Shown piece after piece: positions 17,630 to 29,028 of a stretch of 64,000 nucleotides of DNA. Under the pieces are notes generated by a model that saw only the letters and a program-made list of their open reading frames with translations, was not told the origin of the DNA and searched no databases. The position numbers and the translations under genes were made by a program. This DNA comes from Acanthamoeba sp. SK_2022b. Taxonomy: Eukaryota; Discosea; Longamoebia; Acanthamoebidae. Each line of letters opens with the position of its first letter. The first letter of the stretch is position 1. Where the stretch lies: assembly GCA_027943245.1 (NCBI GenBank), contig JANDJZ010000022.1, positions 180,078 to 244,077 of the forward strand, in the 5' to 3' direction.

Positions 17630-18093
17630 ATGTCACTTTGAGTTTCTTTCCGCCGAACTTAGACAGCTCTCCAGGCGGCGGAGAAGGGCCGCCTTGTCGC
17701 GCAGCTCATCCACTCTTTTCCGCCGCGGCGGTCGTGGAGGGCGGCGATGGGCTGCTCCACCTGTGCGAGGCCAACCCGAGCGCTCAAGCGGGCCCGCCCA
17801 TGTGCGGTTGGTCGTGCTGGCCTACAACCCTCAGGCTACTCGGCCTTCTACAGCGTGGCGCTCGGTGACGACGGTGTGCTGGCCGTGACCGTCGACCTGA
17901 GCGGGGTGGCTCCTCCTCCTTCCACAAGCTGTCCCACAAGCTCGTGGCTCAGCTCCTTTGCCGCAACGACGCACGCAAGCGGCGCTTTGCAGAGGCGCTG
18001 AGCGACACCGCCAGGTCATGGAGGGCCGCCGGGCTGCCCGTCATGCTGGCCTTTGACTGGCGCAACAACATCATCCATGTGTTGCATGTGTAG
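17630..18093 (+). pseudogene. Frameshifted relic of an unknown gene
   Basis: A coherent protein-like sequence runs through three frames: HVRLVVLAYNP, then SGYSAFYSVALGDDGVLAVT, then SSFHKLSHKLVAQLLCRN...MLAFDWRNNIIHVLHV and a stop at 18091-18093. Two frame changes within 200 bp with no good introns between them point to decay. Codon use is GC-rich, like real genes here and unlike the CpG-poor repeats that follow. No family recognised. Confidence 0.45.
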
Positions 18094-18239
18094 AAAAACT
18101 GGGAGCCATAATGTTTTTCTCTCTCTCTCTCTCTCTCTTAGACCCTCCATCTCATGTTTCTCCTCTACATTCAGCAGTTGGTCATCACCGCCGTCATAAT
18201 CATGGTCACTATCATTGATGTCAACGCTGATGACACCGA

Positions 18240-19470
18240 AGCCATGGCTTGCAGAGAGCACCTTGTGCGAAGTCCGCATCTGCGCCAAGCAGACTCGAGC
18301 GCCAATTGGCTCAGGGCCAACCCAGCGCGCCAGCAATGCTCAAGCTCATTCACTCAGATCTCTGCAGCCCGCTTTACTTCATGTCATTCAATGATCACAC
18401 AAGGTATACACAAGTCTATCTCATCCAGACCAAAACAGGTCTCACAGCAGCCTTCAACAACTACCTCCACACAGCACCCACCAGCCACCAGTGTCAATAC
18501 CTACGTTCCAGGGAGGTGAGTACATGGGACTCAAGTTCCAAGACCTTCTTCAAAAGCAAGGCATCACCCACATACCCATCTCACACACCTGAACTCAACA
18601 GCATTGCTGAACAGTTCAACCACACGGCACTCACTACGGTTCCTGCCTACCTCGCCAAGTCCAGCATCAAGGAGGAACTCTGGGGTGAAGCCCTCTACAT
18701 GGCCATTTCTTGCTCAACCACACCCACAACACCACCAAGACAACCTCACCCTTCAAGGACTGGTTCAACAGGCCAGCATCACTCACACACCTGCACATAT
18801 TGAGCTGCCATGCCTTTGCACTCAATCAATGCAACTCATGGTCCAAGCTGCACCGCCAGGCCCCTCCTGCCACATACCTCAGACCAGCTGGCAAGCACTG
18901 CCACTCCCATCAGCTACTGCTGGACACCAGTACCTTCTCACCCATCACCCACTTGAGAATCTTCATCTCCTACTTGCCTTTGCAAACACACACAACCTCA
19001 AGATCCACAGGTCAACATCAACACAGCATTATGCCAAGCTCACCAAGGAGATCTACATCTCCCAGCCTGAGGGCTTCATCAATCCTCAACAACCCAACCA
19101 CGTCAGGCACCTACTGAAGAGCCTCTATGGACTCAAGCAGGCACCACTCAAGTGGAACAAGGCCAACACACATATGCACAAGTCCAACTTAGAGCCCACC
19201 AAGTCAGACCCATGGATCTACATTCATTGAGGTCACCACCTTGCCATCATCACCCTCAACATCAACAACTGCACCATCATCCCCCATAGCAACTCCAATG
19301 GCGCCATATCAACACTGCCAATCAATTCCAAGCAGCACAACAACTTCAAATACCATCAGTATGCGGTCATACCTACCCACTGCATGAGCATGTTGAGACT
19401 CAAACTGACATCCACCTGTCAGTCAACATGTCTACATGACGAAGTCTGCCATTGGTCATAGATAAGCCCT
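18240..19470 (+). mobile_element. Decayed Ty1/copia retrotransposon fragment (integrase and part of reverse transcriptase)
   Basis: Broken frames on plus give copia-type integrase: KLIHSDLCSPLYFMSFNDHTRYT (~18330-18420), then PSHTPELNSIAEQFNHT (~18580-18620), and ELWGEALYMA. Further on, the reverse-transcriptase segment EIYISQPEGF...LLKSLYGLKQAP.KW (~19045-19155) is clear. Frameshifts and stops separate the blocks, and the rest of RT plus RNase H is missing. No LTRs were recognised. The sequence is strikingly poor in CG dinucleotides. Confidence 0.75.
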
Positions 19471-21652
19471 GTTTAACTAAACCATGGGTGCAGGGTTCAC
19501 TACAACCAAGAGCAAGAGTGACCACCAAGTCACAAGGCTCAGTGATCCCTTTCTTCACTCTTGTTGTTCTCTTTCTCTTTATTCACTCTTCTTAAATACA
19601 ACACTTTACAAACAACACTTCACTACTACACATATCCAGCAACACAGCCAACTTGAGTCGTTTGATTGCCAACATCTTCTGGGCTCCCTTCCTGGCTCAT
19701 CCATGATATGTGAAGAGAGTGGTCACAGCCTCATCAGAAACCTGATTGAGAAACAGTTCAGCATTGGCAATTGTCATGCTTGAACAGATCAGCTTCAGCA
19801 CAGCCATGGTGCAACTGGGCAAAGACCAGTGCAAGCCCCAGCTGGCCATCTGCACTGCCTCTTTGGCTTGCAAATGCGGACAGACAACTCATCAAGACAT
19901 CTGACAGAAATATATTAACACAAACATCTTCCTCGCCTCATCATCACACCAGGGGCATGTGAGCGTCCACCAGAGCACATCAACAATTGGCAAGCTAGTC
20001 AACAGGTAGTTGTTACCCCATGGAACCTCCTTGGCCCAGGACAGGACATGCAGCAAACACAAGCAGGTCACTGGGGCGGCTGCAGTGGGGTAAGGATGTT
20101 GGTGCTAACAGGGCCATCACACCCCACGAAGAAGAGAATGAGCTTTTGTTGGAGGTCGATGAATCTCTCCGCCTTGGCCCTCTCCTCAGGCAGAGGATCA
20201 CAAATGTGAAACACCATTGGCATGAACAGCACAGGATGATGATCATTGATCATCCCCTGTTGCCTTGGCAGCAGCAGTGGCAGGGTCACTCACTGTGTGG
20301 TCTCTGCTTCTCCAGTGCCCTCTTCCATCTGCAAGCATTCTGTGCTTGGCAATAAGGTTGTCAAAATGAAGGGAGACCTGACCAACACAGGGAGGTACCA
20401 GTGATCTTTCTCTCTCTCTCTCTGGCCCCACTCCTAATGGATCTGAGTTGTAGGGCATCCAAGCAACCTTGCATGTTGCTGGGTCTATTGAGCACACTGC
20501 TGTGGGTAAGTTGTTTTTGAAGACAAGATATGGTTTAGGGTTACACCCCCCCCTCTCAAAAACGCCCTAGGGCTTGGCTACTCATCCATGATTGCTTCAC
20601 CATGTGGGCCTGTACAGCTGTGTGAAAGGCAAGTTGCTGGAGTAATGGGCCACTGCTGCACTGATAGTGGACTCTTTAGGAGTGAATTAAAATGCATGTC
20701 TGTCTTGTTCTGGCCCACTCTGCTCTGTGCTGTGGGATGCGCTTGTGTCACATGGCCTTCTATCACCCAGGCCTGGTGTACTTCTTCTATTGACCCAAGA
20801 CCTGTGTAGAGAACAACCCTGATCACAAACCACATGATGTAGACAATGTGTCTTGGTGTGTTGTATCTCTCACGTTGGTGTCTGTGGCTGAGACTCACAC
20901 ACCAACAGTTCTTGGCTGGGGTGGCAGGCAGTGGGTCTATGCTCAGGCCAGAAGATCTCAGCAGTCACCAATGCAACAGCAAGCACGGGCCTGCTTATCA
21001 GGGGGTGAGGAAGGACAGAGGCAAAGTAAAGCATGTCTAGTTTTTAGTGCACACAAGAACAATGGGAGAATGGTAGGAGAGAGATTGGGCATGAGGTCAT
21101 GCATGGTGGTGCCTCATGCATGGTCCTATATGCATGTAAAATGGCACTGCAATGCAAGGCCATTTTGCAGTGGCGTGCTTTTCAACCACAGCATGAAATG
21201 AAGTTAAATTTACAGATGGTTTAACAAAACACCTGGTGTGGAAGAGGTGGTTTGGTGATGTAATGGAAGACAAAAATGGAAGGGGAGGAAACCCCTGAAT
21301 GGATGATACATCACCTGAAACGTCCAGGCTGCAAAAAATAGAGTCTTAGCATTGGTGTGTGCCAATGCAAAGCCAATGTCCAATCATTGCTGATGGGTGG
21401 AGCAGCTGGCACATCAAAAATCTGACAGGACTGCAGATGAAGATAATAACAATATAAATGGTAAAATGCACATGCCTTGGGGTTCAGAGCCAGAGTGATT
21501 GTCCAGTCAGCCCCATCAGATTACTGAATGATCTTCTCCAGTGTTTCACCAATGAAAGCCACACCCAACCATCCTCACCAGCAGCCACCACAGCCAGTCT
21601 AAGAAATTTAGATTGTAAAAAAGCAGATACAGGCCTGAAAAAAGAGAAGCTA
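19471..21652. repeat. CpG-poor decayed repeat DNA without a recognisable gene
   Basis: About 2.2 kb with very few CG dinucleotides and only short broken reading frames; base composition matches the adjacent copia relic. A minus-strand stretch (~20070-20290) reads like a decayed protein (MVFHICDPLPEERAKAERF), class unknown. The island ends at the tRNA-Arg gene. Confidence 0.5.
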
Positions 21653-21724
21653 CAGGCCTGCTGGGGGTCGAACCCAGAATCTCCTGATTCGTAGTCAGAC
21701 GCCTTTCCATTGGGCCACAGGCCT
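21653..21724 (-). tRNA. tRNA-Arg (ACG)
   Basis: 72 nt with discriminator G. Acceptor AGGCCTG/CAGGCCT, anticodon loop CTACGAA closed by TCTGA/TCAGG, T-arm CTGGGTTCGACCCCCAG. No intron. It is 76 bp downstream of a tRNA-Tyr gene on the same strand, a pair repeated at 31.5-31.7 kb. Confidence 0.93.
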
Positions 21725-21800
21725 TGCTTGCTGATAGCGACAGCGCTGCACTGGGTGTGCTCCACACGTTATGTCAGGGGGAGGCGTTGTACAAAAGGAA

Positions 21801-21896
21801 TCCGGCTGCCCGGACTCGAACCAGGAACCGATAGATGACTACCGAGGTAATGATCAAGACTACAGTCTACCGCGCTACCAATTGCGCCACAGCCGG
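21801..21896 (-). tRNA. tRNA-Tyr (GTA) with intron
   Basis: 96 nt including a ~23-nt intron after the base 3' of the anticodon. Acceptor CCGGCTG/CAGCCGG, anticodon GTA within CTGTAG, T-arm TCCTGGTTCGAGTCCGGG. The intron is identical in the other two copies in this window (28.8 and 31.5 kb). Confidence 0.93.
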
Positions 21897-22040
21897 TTGT
21901 GTATTTCGCCCTATCGATTGTACAGATTTGGGGTTGAGGGCGCACAAGCCCATAGTCGTGTACCCACGCAGCGGCGCGCACATGGCTGGTGCTGAAGAAG
22001 CCTTGCACAGAATCATGGCCTGCGTGTTGTTCCAGTATGC

Positions 22041-23320
22041 TCACTCATCGTGCACGTGTTTCATGCCAAGCACCTCGCCGAGCCGATGCTCGATGCCCAG
22101 ACGCTCTAGAATCTCTTTCATGCCGTCGAAGGTGACCTCCTTGAACGCGGGGAAGTGGCGCAACTCTGTTGCGCCTCCCTCTTCAGGCAGTTTTTCCTCC
22201 AGCTTTATCACCAGCCGTTGCCAGGGCATGCCACGCACTCGTCTGCTGGCCGCGTGGATCTCATTAAATGCTGTGTTGTTCAACTAGTGATAGGTTGCGT
22301 GGACTGGAGGGAGAACGCCGTGAACACGCACCGAACGAACTCACGCACGCGTTGTGAGTCTCCCTCGATCACGATGAGCCCGGGCTTGCCGGCCAGGCAG
22401 GCGCCGCGCAGTCGCAGCTCGCTGGCCCACTCTGGCATGATGCGTCTCTTCTTCTTGCCATAGATGTGGTGCGACCACAGCCAGTGCCGCTCCTCCTGGC
22501 CACCACTCACCTACCACCCCCAAACATGCGCCCCTTCGTGAACGACAAAACCAACCAACCAACCGTTGACACACCAACCAGAACGGTCCCGCCTATGCAC
22601 GCATGGCAAGACTGGTGTATGTGGTCAACCTAATTCGTGACCGTATGGGAGCTGCTATGGTGGCGCAACGTACATCGGCGTTGTCGGTCGGAGACGACGC
22701 GGGCGCGGCCCAGGCGAAGCTCGCCGCGGCGTTCTCCTGGAGCCACCGGATGGCCTCGAACAGCCTGCCCTCCCCGGCCGGGCAGTGCGCCTCGACGTGT
22801 CGCGCCAACGCCCCCTGCAGCTCGTCGGCCGCCGGGCGCGAGAGGAACGGCCGTGGCCGCCCCGTTGTTGCCCCGTGCTCACTGTGGACTCCGCGCAGTT
22901 CGTCGGCCTCCCTTACGGCGAGTTGCGCGGGTTGTCGGGGGTAGGTTGCAGGCAACGAACAGGAGACCAACAGCGTCACCTCCTGCTGGTCGCCTACGGG
23001 CTCGTGCTGTGTGTAGGAGAAAGTTGGCCGTAAGTGGTTGCACTGCCGGTCATCCTGTGTCCTCAGGACGATGGGAGTCGAGCAGAAACTCCGCCCCTTT
23101 CCGGGAGAATGAACGCTTGCGTGGAAGGTGGAGTGATTGGGGGGGGGGGTACCGAGGGCAGTTGGAGCGGAAGGCAGAGGGTAAAAGCAGCGGGCTGGCG
23201 GTCCCGCAGCGCCGCGGCAGCGGCAGTGACCTCGGGTGGCGCCTCACCATCGGGCCCTGGGAACATGGCACCGAGCACCTCTACCTCCTCCGCGCCTTCA
23301 TCTCCAGATTGCTCGTTCAT
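22041..23320 (-). CDS. RWD domain protein, RWDD2-like (RWD + DUF1115)
   Basis: Start at 23320 (MNEQSGDEGAEEVEVLGAMFP), the usual RWD opening. Exon 1 ends at a GTACCCCC donor near 23150. Exon 2 (~23011 to ~22690) continues EVTLLVSCSLPATYPRQPAQLAV and GEGRLFEAIRWLQE, the RWD core with its YP motif. Later exons give the DUF1115 part: EERHWLWSHHIYGKKKRRIMPEW...GKPGLIVIEGDSQRVREFVR (~22335-22495), then RVRGMPWQRLVIKLEEKLPEE and the C-terminus to 22041. This order matches RWDD2 proteins. Part of exon 2 near 22860-22890 may be a small intron. Molecular role is unknown in the family beyond RWD protein binding. It is divergent from the RasGEF gene. Confidence 0.75.
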
Positions 23321-24317
23321 CTCGCGTGGCCATAGTTTCTCTAGTTATTTCATTTTACATTTAATTGTGGTCATTTGAGAAAATCCGTGTGAAATGGCCA
23401 AGTTTGCTGCTATCCTACTGGTTCCCGGACCGCGGGGTTAGCTTTGGGGCTAGGCAACGGGTGTCCACGCACCAAAAAGATGTCGAATAGGAAAATAGGC
23501 AGTACAATCTGGGCGCGCTGTTCACGTACCTACAGCGCAACACTGCTGCCACCGTAGGGTCGACCCAACCGGCTCAAGACCACAACGGAAGGATACGGCC
23601 GGGGAGCGAAAAAAGACCAGAAGTGAAGGCAACCTCTCTTTCGTTCTTTTGTTCGCGCGAAAGAGAAAGCGAAGAGTATCTGATCTTCTCGGGCAGGCGA
23701 CAGAGAAGAGGAGAGAATAGAGGAAACAGTACTACAAGAGAGAAAAACGCTTGGTGAAGTTGGGGCTGCGGAGCTTAAAGAAGACAACTTGAACTCCCCT
23801 CTCACACAACCTCCGGCGGACGTTGTGTCTCTTGCTGTCAGACCGGCGGACTTGAAGTCGCTAAGTTGAGTCAGCGCCGGTAAGGCGAAGAGCGACTGCG
23901 CAACAACAAACCCAGAGGTTGGTCTCCTTCCTTAAACGAACTTTGTTCGTCTCGTGGTCCTCTCCTCTCCCTTTTTTATCTTCTGACCACAACGGGAATG
24001 CATTTTATTCATGTTGCGTGTTTTTATTTTGCACTATTTTAGAAAATTAATTTATTTATTCTGACCTCGTTCACACTCCCGGACTTCTCCCTGTTTCAAA
24101 AATACGTGTAGCGCAACCTTTGCCGCGAGCCACGCGCCTCGCCATTGGTGTGGGGCAGTCAGTTAGCTTGTCTTGTTGTCCAACCACACCAGTCCCGACT
24201 GACCAACGTCTCTCTCTACGGCACGCAACACCATTTCAGGCGCATCTGCTGAAGCGAAGAGGAAGAACGTCACGCCCTCCGCGTGCGCGAACACCACAGA
24301 CAACACACACACAAAAG
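23321..24317. other. Divergent intergenic region
   Basis: About 1 kb between the RWDD2-like (-) and RasGEF (+) starts. It holds only short frames with no family resemblance. An in-frame upstream ATG at 24120 could extend the RasGEF, but the extra residues look like leader sequence. Nothing else recognised. Confidence 0.4.
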
Positions 24318-26225
24318 ATGAAGCTGGCTAGCAAGCTCAAGAAGAAGTCGCTGAAGAGCGACACCAACAAGAATGCGTCGACGCCGACCTCGGGCCTAGC
24401 CATGTGGGAGGCCAAGCTCGCCGAACAAGACAACCCCGCCAGCAACGTCGAGCCCACACTCATCGGGGGGTCGCCCGCGGGGTCACCGGCCTCCTCGCCT
24501 GCGCGTACGACTTCGATGCGCGGCGTAGCGCACAACCGACGGGTGACTCTGACGCGTAGCGACTCGAAAGATGAAAAGGAGAAAAAGAGCAGCAAGAAGG
24601 ACAAGAAGGCGCCCAAGCTTGGGAGCGAGAAGGACAAGAAGCTATCGACCTCCTCGCCCTCCTTCTTCGCCAACGGCGCGGAGACGGCCGGCGGGGACAG
24701 CGACGAACAGGTCCCCGTTGTCGACACTTCTCCCGGTGTCGACAGCGACAGCAGCGAAGACAACTACCCCCAGCAGCAGCTCAGCCCCCGCCGCGCGGGC
24801 AGGCAGCCGTCGACGCCCACCAAGACGGGCCTGCTATCGCGGTTCGGGAAGAGCAAGGGAGCGGTTGGTGTGAACGATGAGGGCAAGAAGAACGCCGCCG
24901 CGGAAGAGGAGATGCGACGAAAGGCCCAGATGGCCGCCCTCGAGATGTTCAAGGAGAAGGGCACTTGCAGCTACACCGGTAAATCTCCCCCTCTTGTTGC
25001 AGATCAGTAATTATTTCATCTTGTGATTGGGGACTATTTGTTGGTTGTTTTGCTGTTCCATAATTACTGTTCGTTATTAATTGATTAATTAATAATTCTT
25101 TATTATTTAATATTTCCTTTTTGTATTTCTATTTGTCAGTGCCGGCTACCTACAGCGCTGAGAGCCTCGGAGTGCCGGCCAGCGAGGAGATGGAGGGCCT
25201 GCGACAGGTACGCCATCGCCGCCCATTCTCGCACACTCGTGACTCGATATGTGCGCCCGCGGCCACCTTACACCGGACCCGCCAACAGAGGGAGCAGGAG
25301 CGTCAGGCCGGGCGAGGCAAGCGCTCCAACGACGTGCTCATCGAAATCGTACGCGAGGCCGCCTCGTGTCCTGCTCGTGTGACGCACACGCATTGCGTTC
25401 GCGAGCCGCTCACGTGCTGGCCGCTATTCGCGTGGACGTATGCAGGTGGAAGGAAGGCCCCACCTGCGCGCAGGCACATTCGAAGAGATCGTGAAGTGGA
25501 TCATCTTCAACAACGTCAACGAACACGTTTCCTCCTTCCTCATCACCTTCCGCGCCTACGGTGCGTTTCTCCCCCCAGTGCTATCGTGGTTGCACCATTT
25601 TTATTTTAGTTACCTATTTACGTTATAATTTATAATATATCTTTTTGTGTATTTGAACCGGATACTCTTTGCAACCGGCGGATCGATTATTGTTCCTTTT
25701 GAAGGTTTTCTGGATCTTTTCCAGATGTGCTTCCCAACCGTCCACCAATTGCGGAGCCAAGCGAAATCCCACTAACAAAACGACTTAATTGCTTTTCGTT
25801 AATTACATGCGCTGCGCGCGCGTACCTAACCTAGTTCTGCTGTTTAGCCACGTATTTATTTGTTTTTACTAATATTTAATCATTTCATTGTGTGATTACA
25901 GGCACACCGGCCGACTTGTGGGCGGCGCTCATGAGAGTGTTCCAGATCATCGATGAGAAGGACAAGATGCCCATCATCATGAAGGCCGAACTCCGCAAGA
26001 AGTACCATTTTGTCCCTCTCTCCCCCCCCCCCTTGGTGGTGTGCCGGCGTGCGTGTCGCAGCAGCAGCAGCAGCGAGCTAAACACGCGGGAACACCCGTG
26101 CAGGACCCTCGATCTGCTGGTGGAGTGGATCCGACGATTCTCCTACAAGGACTTCACAGAGAATGGTGACAAGACGCTCTTCAAGGTTTGTCTAACCCCC
26201 GTCGCGTTGTTGTTGTTGTTGCTGC

Positions 26226-26297
<72 letters not shown>

Positions 26298-28516
26298 GTG
26301 AGGCGGAATGAGCTAACGGGTCGGTAATCGCTGCGTCAGAAACTGACCAAGTTCATCAAATCGTTGCCCGCCGAAGAGGCCAACCAGTTCAAGCTCCTCT
26401 TCATGAGAAAGGTACAGCCCCAACCCCTCCCCAACAACTTCACCTCGTTCCCTACTCCCTCGTTCTTCTCACTTCTCGGTGACAATGCAGCGAGACGACA
26501 CCCCGACGGCGACAGCCAAGGCCAAGGAGTCGGAGGGCTCGGACAGCAGGTACCCCCCCCCCCTCCGTCTTCGTTTTCGTTCTCTTTCTTCGTTCTTCGT
26601 TCTCTCCCTCGCCCGATTCGTCAATCTGACGCATAGCGGTTCGAAGCAGGAGCGCGTCCGTGGGGTCGATGGGCTCAGGCCGCTTCGACAAGGACTTCTC
26701 GTCGGTCGAGGTGCCCGTCTACGCCCCGCCGGTCTCGGGGCTGGCCCTCTCCTCCAGCGAGATCGTCCCCATCGCCATTCCCACCTCCTCCATGCTCACC
26801 GGGCCCGCCTCCCTCCACGCTTACCCGCCCAGGGTTCGCTCTCCCTCAACCCCCCCCCCCAATCAACCCGTGTGGTCTCCGTCTGACACCGTCTGTGTGT
26901 TGTGTGTTGTGTGTTGTGTGTTGTGTGTTGTGTGTTGTGTGTTGTGTTGTGGTGTGTGGCGGTGAGCAGGTCATCGCCCAGCAAATGTCGTTCCTGGACG
27001 CAGCCTGCTTCGCTGAGATTCAGCCCGAAGAGATGCTCCTCTCCAACTGGACCAAGCCGAACAAGGAGGAGGTTGCGCCCACGCTCACCAGCCTGGCCCG
27101 CCAGTTCAACATGTGGTCGGGCATGGTGGCCACCGACATCATCCTCGCCAACTCCCTCATGGTGCTCCCCCACACCCGTCTCCATTCTTTGGTTAAATGT
27201 CGACAGTGTTGGCTGACAATCTCTGGGCATGGTGCAGGACCAAGTGTTGATGGTCAAGCAGTACATCAGGATTCTCCATCACCTCTACCGCATGAACAAC
27301 TTCCAGTCACTCATGGCCGTCATGTCCGGTACCTCCCTTTTTATTATACAAAATTAATCTATTTAATTTTGTAAAAAAAAACAAAAAAGAAAATTAATTT
27401 CTTTGGCCGACCAAATGATGTGTGCAGGTCTCAACTGCTCGTCGGTGAGCCGATTAAAGCGCGTGTGGAGCAAGATTCCCGCCAAGTACACCGAGCTGTT
27501 CGCGAGCATGGAGCAGGTGATGACCCCGCTGGGCAACTTCAAGTACTACCGCCAGATCCTGGCCGAGAACAAGGACAAGCAGCCCATCATCCCCTACCTC
27601 GGTACCGCCACTTGCCCGCGCCTGCACTGTGCCGCAAGCGCACACGGCTGACCTCCCGCCTTGCGTTGTGCAGTCGTGTTCCTGCGCGATCTCACGTTCA
27701 TCAACGACGGCAACTGCGAGACCCTCATGTCTGGTAATCTCCTCTTTCCCGTCGCTTTATTTTATTTAATTATTTATTATTTAATTAATTATTTAATTAT
27801 TTTCGAGTAGAACAAAGAGAAGCTGATGATGGGTGGTGAACGAACAGAACCGATGGCGCCGACGGACGTGCCACGCGAGCTGCCCAATTTCGAGAAGATG
27901 GTGCTGCTGGGCCAGCAGATCCTCGAGCTCGAGGCCTACCGCAAGGTGCCCTACGGCATCGAGGAGAACCCCACCGGTACGACGCACGCTCCACTCGCCC
28001 TCCCCTCCCCGTGATACGCGGCCGTGTGCGTCGTCTCTTACGATTCCTACCACTTCCACTCGACACAGTGACCAACCTGCTGAAGAACGTGCGCTACATG
28101 GACGAAGACTCGCTCCATCGTCGTTCCCTCGAGCAGGAGCCCATCCATAGCCTCAACGACGTTGTCGGTACGGCTCCCTGCCGCGAGCAACAGATTTCTT
28201 GTGTAAAACTTTTATTTATTCACTGATTTATTCAATTCAATTTAATTTATTCACTGATTTAATTTGTTTTTACTTGTTGGTTTTGCAGATGACGAACCCA
28301 AGGCGGCCGAGGTGGTGGTCAAGAATCCGCTGGTGGCGCTCAAGGCCATCTCCAAGGACTTCAAGGCCGTGTCGGCCAGCGAGGAGGTACGCGATCCCGG
28401 TTTGCCCGCCTTTTCGCTTCTCCACACGTCTAATGACCTCCACTCGCATACAGACCGATCTCTCTGGCGACCTCACGCTGTCGGAGAGCGATGACGCGCT
28501 TTCCGCCACCTTCTGA
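24318..28516 (+). CDS. Ras guanine nucleotide exchange factor (RasGEF_N + CDC25 domain)
   Basis: Start chosen at 24318 (MKLASKLKKKSLK). Exon 1 (to ~24979) is a Ser/Lys-rich disordered region. After short exons, RasGEF_N (REM) begins with GTFEEIVKWIIFNNVNE...SFLITFRAYG (~25480-25560), TPADLWAALMRVFQ (~25902) and LLVEWIRRFSYKDF. The CDC25 catalytic domain starts IAQQMSFLDAACFAEIQPEE (~26972), then LARQFNMWSGMVATDIIL, YRMNNFQSLMAVMS, GLNCSSVSRLKRVW (~27427), GNFKYYRQIL, FLRDLTFINDGN and ELPNFEKMVLLGQQILE. The last exons add an acidic tail ending DDALSATF. It should activate a Ras-family GTPase at membranes, as the many amoebal RasGEFs do. At least 15 exons; one acceptor at ~27817 (AACAAAG) was chosen to keep frame. 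No extra signalling domain seen. Confidence 0.9.
26228..26294. repeat. (GT)n microsatellite in a RasGEF intron
   Basis: GT tract on the coding strand following a GTTGTT/GCT-rich start of the intron. Confidence 0.9.
26893..26957. repeat. TGTGT/TTGTG-rich intronic repeat
   Basis: Repeated TGTGTTG units on the coding strand, ending at the acceptor GAGCAG before the exon VIAQQMSF. Confidence 0.85.
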
Positions 28517-28764
28517 TCGGGGTCTCTGCGTCGCCTCTTCTTTCCTCTCCCTCTCTCTCTTTCGTGTCACGCGTACGTGTGGCAGTCACTTCAGCTACTT
28601 TCTCCCCCGCGGGTCAGTCATGTGGCACACCTTTTTGTAATCAATACGCCAACCTACCCCTTTAGGCCCCACCAAGTCCCCGCAACTTTTGGCCAACAGG
28701 ACCGCGAAACAGCAATGCTGTTTTGTCTCATCAGTCCACATTTTCTTTAGCGATTACAACACAA

Positions 28765-28860
28765 CCGGCTGTGGCGCAATTGGTAGCGCGGTAGACTGTA
28801 GTCTTGATCATTACCTCGGTAGTCATCTATCGGTTCCTGGTTCGAGTCCGGGCAGCCGGA
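28765..28860 (+). tRNA. tRNA-Tyr (GTA) with intron
   Basis: Identical in sequence, including the 23-nt intron, to the copies at 21.8 and 31.5 kb; discriminator A. It stands alone here, without the tRNA-Arg partner. Confidence 0.93.
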
Positions 28861-29028
28861 TTCTTTTTGCTGTTCCAGGTCCTCCATCTTTCCCTCGCGT
28901 AGAGTGTGATCGTCGAGATATCACCCATACCACTTTATATAGATAACGCTATCAAACATCAACATGGAAGGTTGCTCTCCGTGAGCGCTGTGTCTGTGCC
29001 TGTTTGATTGTCGGTCCGCTTGTCGCGC

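Noticed and set aside
18249..18803. Intact retroviral-type integrase gene
   Set aside because: The flanking frame is broken and the catalytic DDE region is incomplete; it is a relic.
24120..24317. N-terminal extension of the RasGEF from an upstream ATG
   Set aside because: The extra residues look like untranslated leader and the ATG at 24318 starts a typical Lys-rich N-terminus; not excluded.
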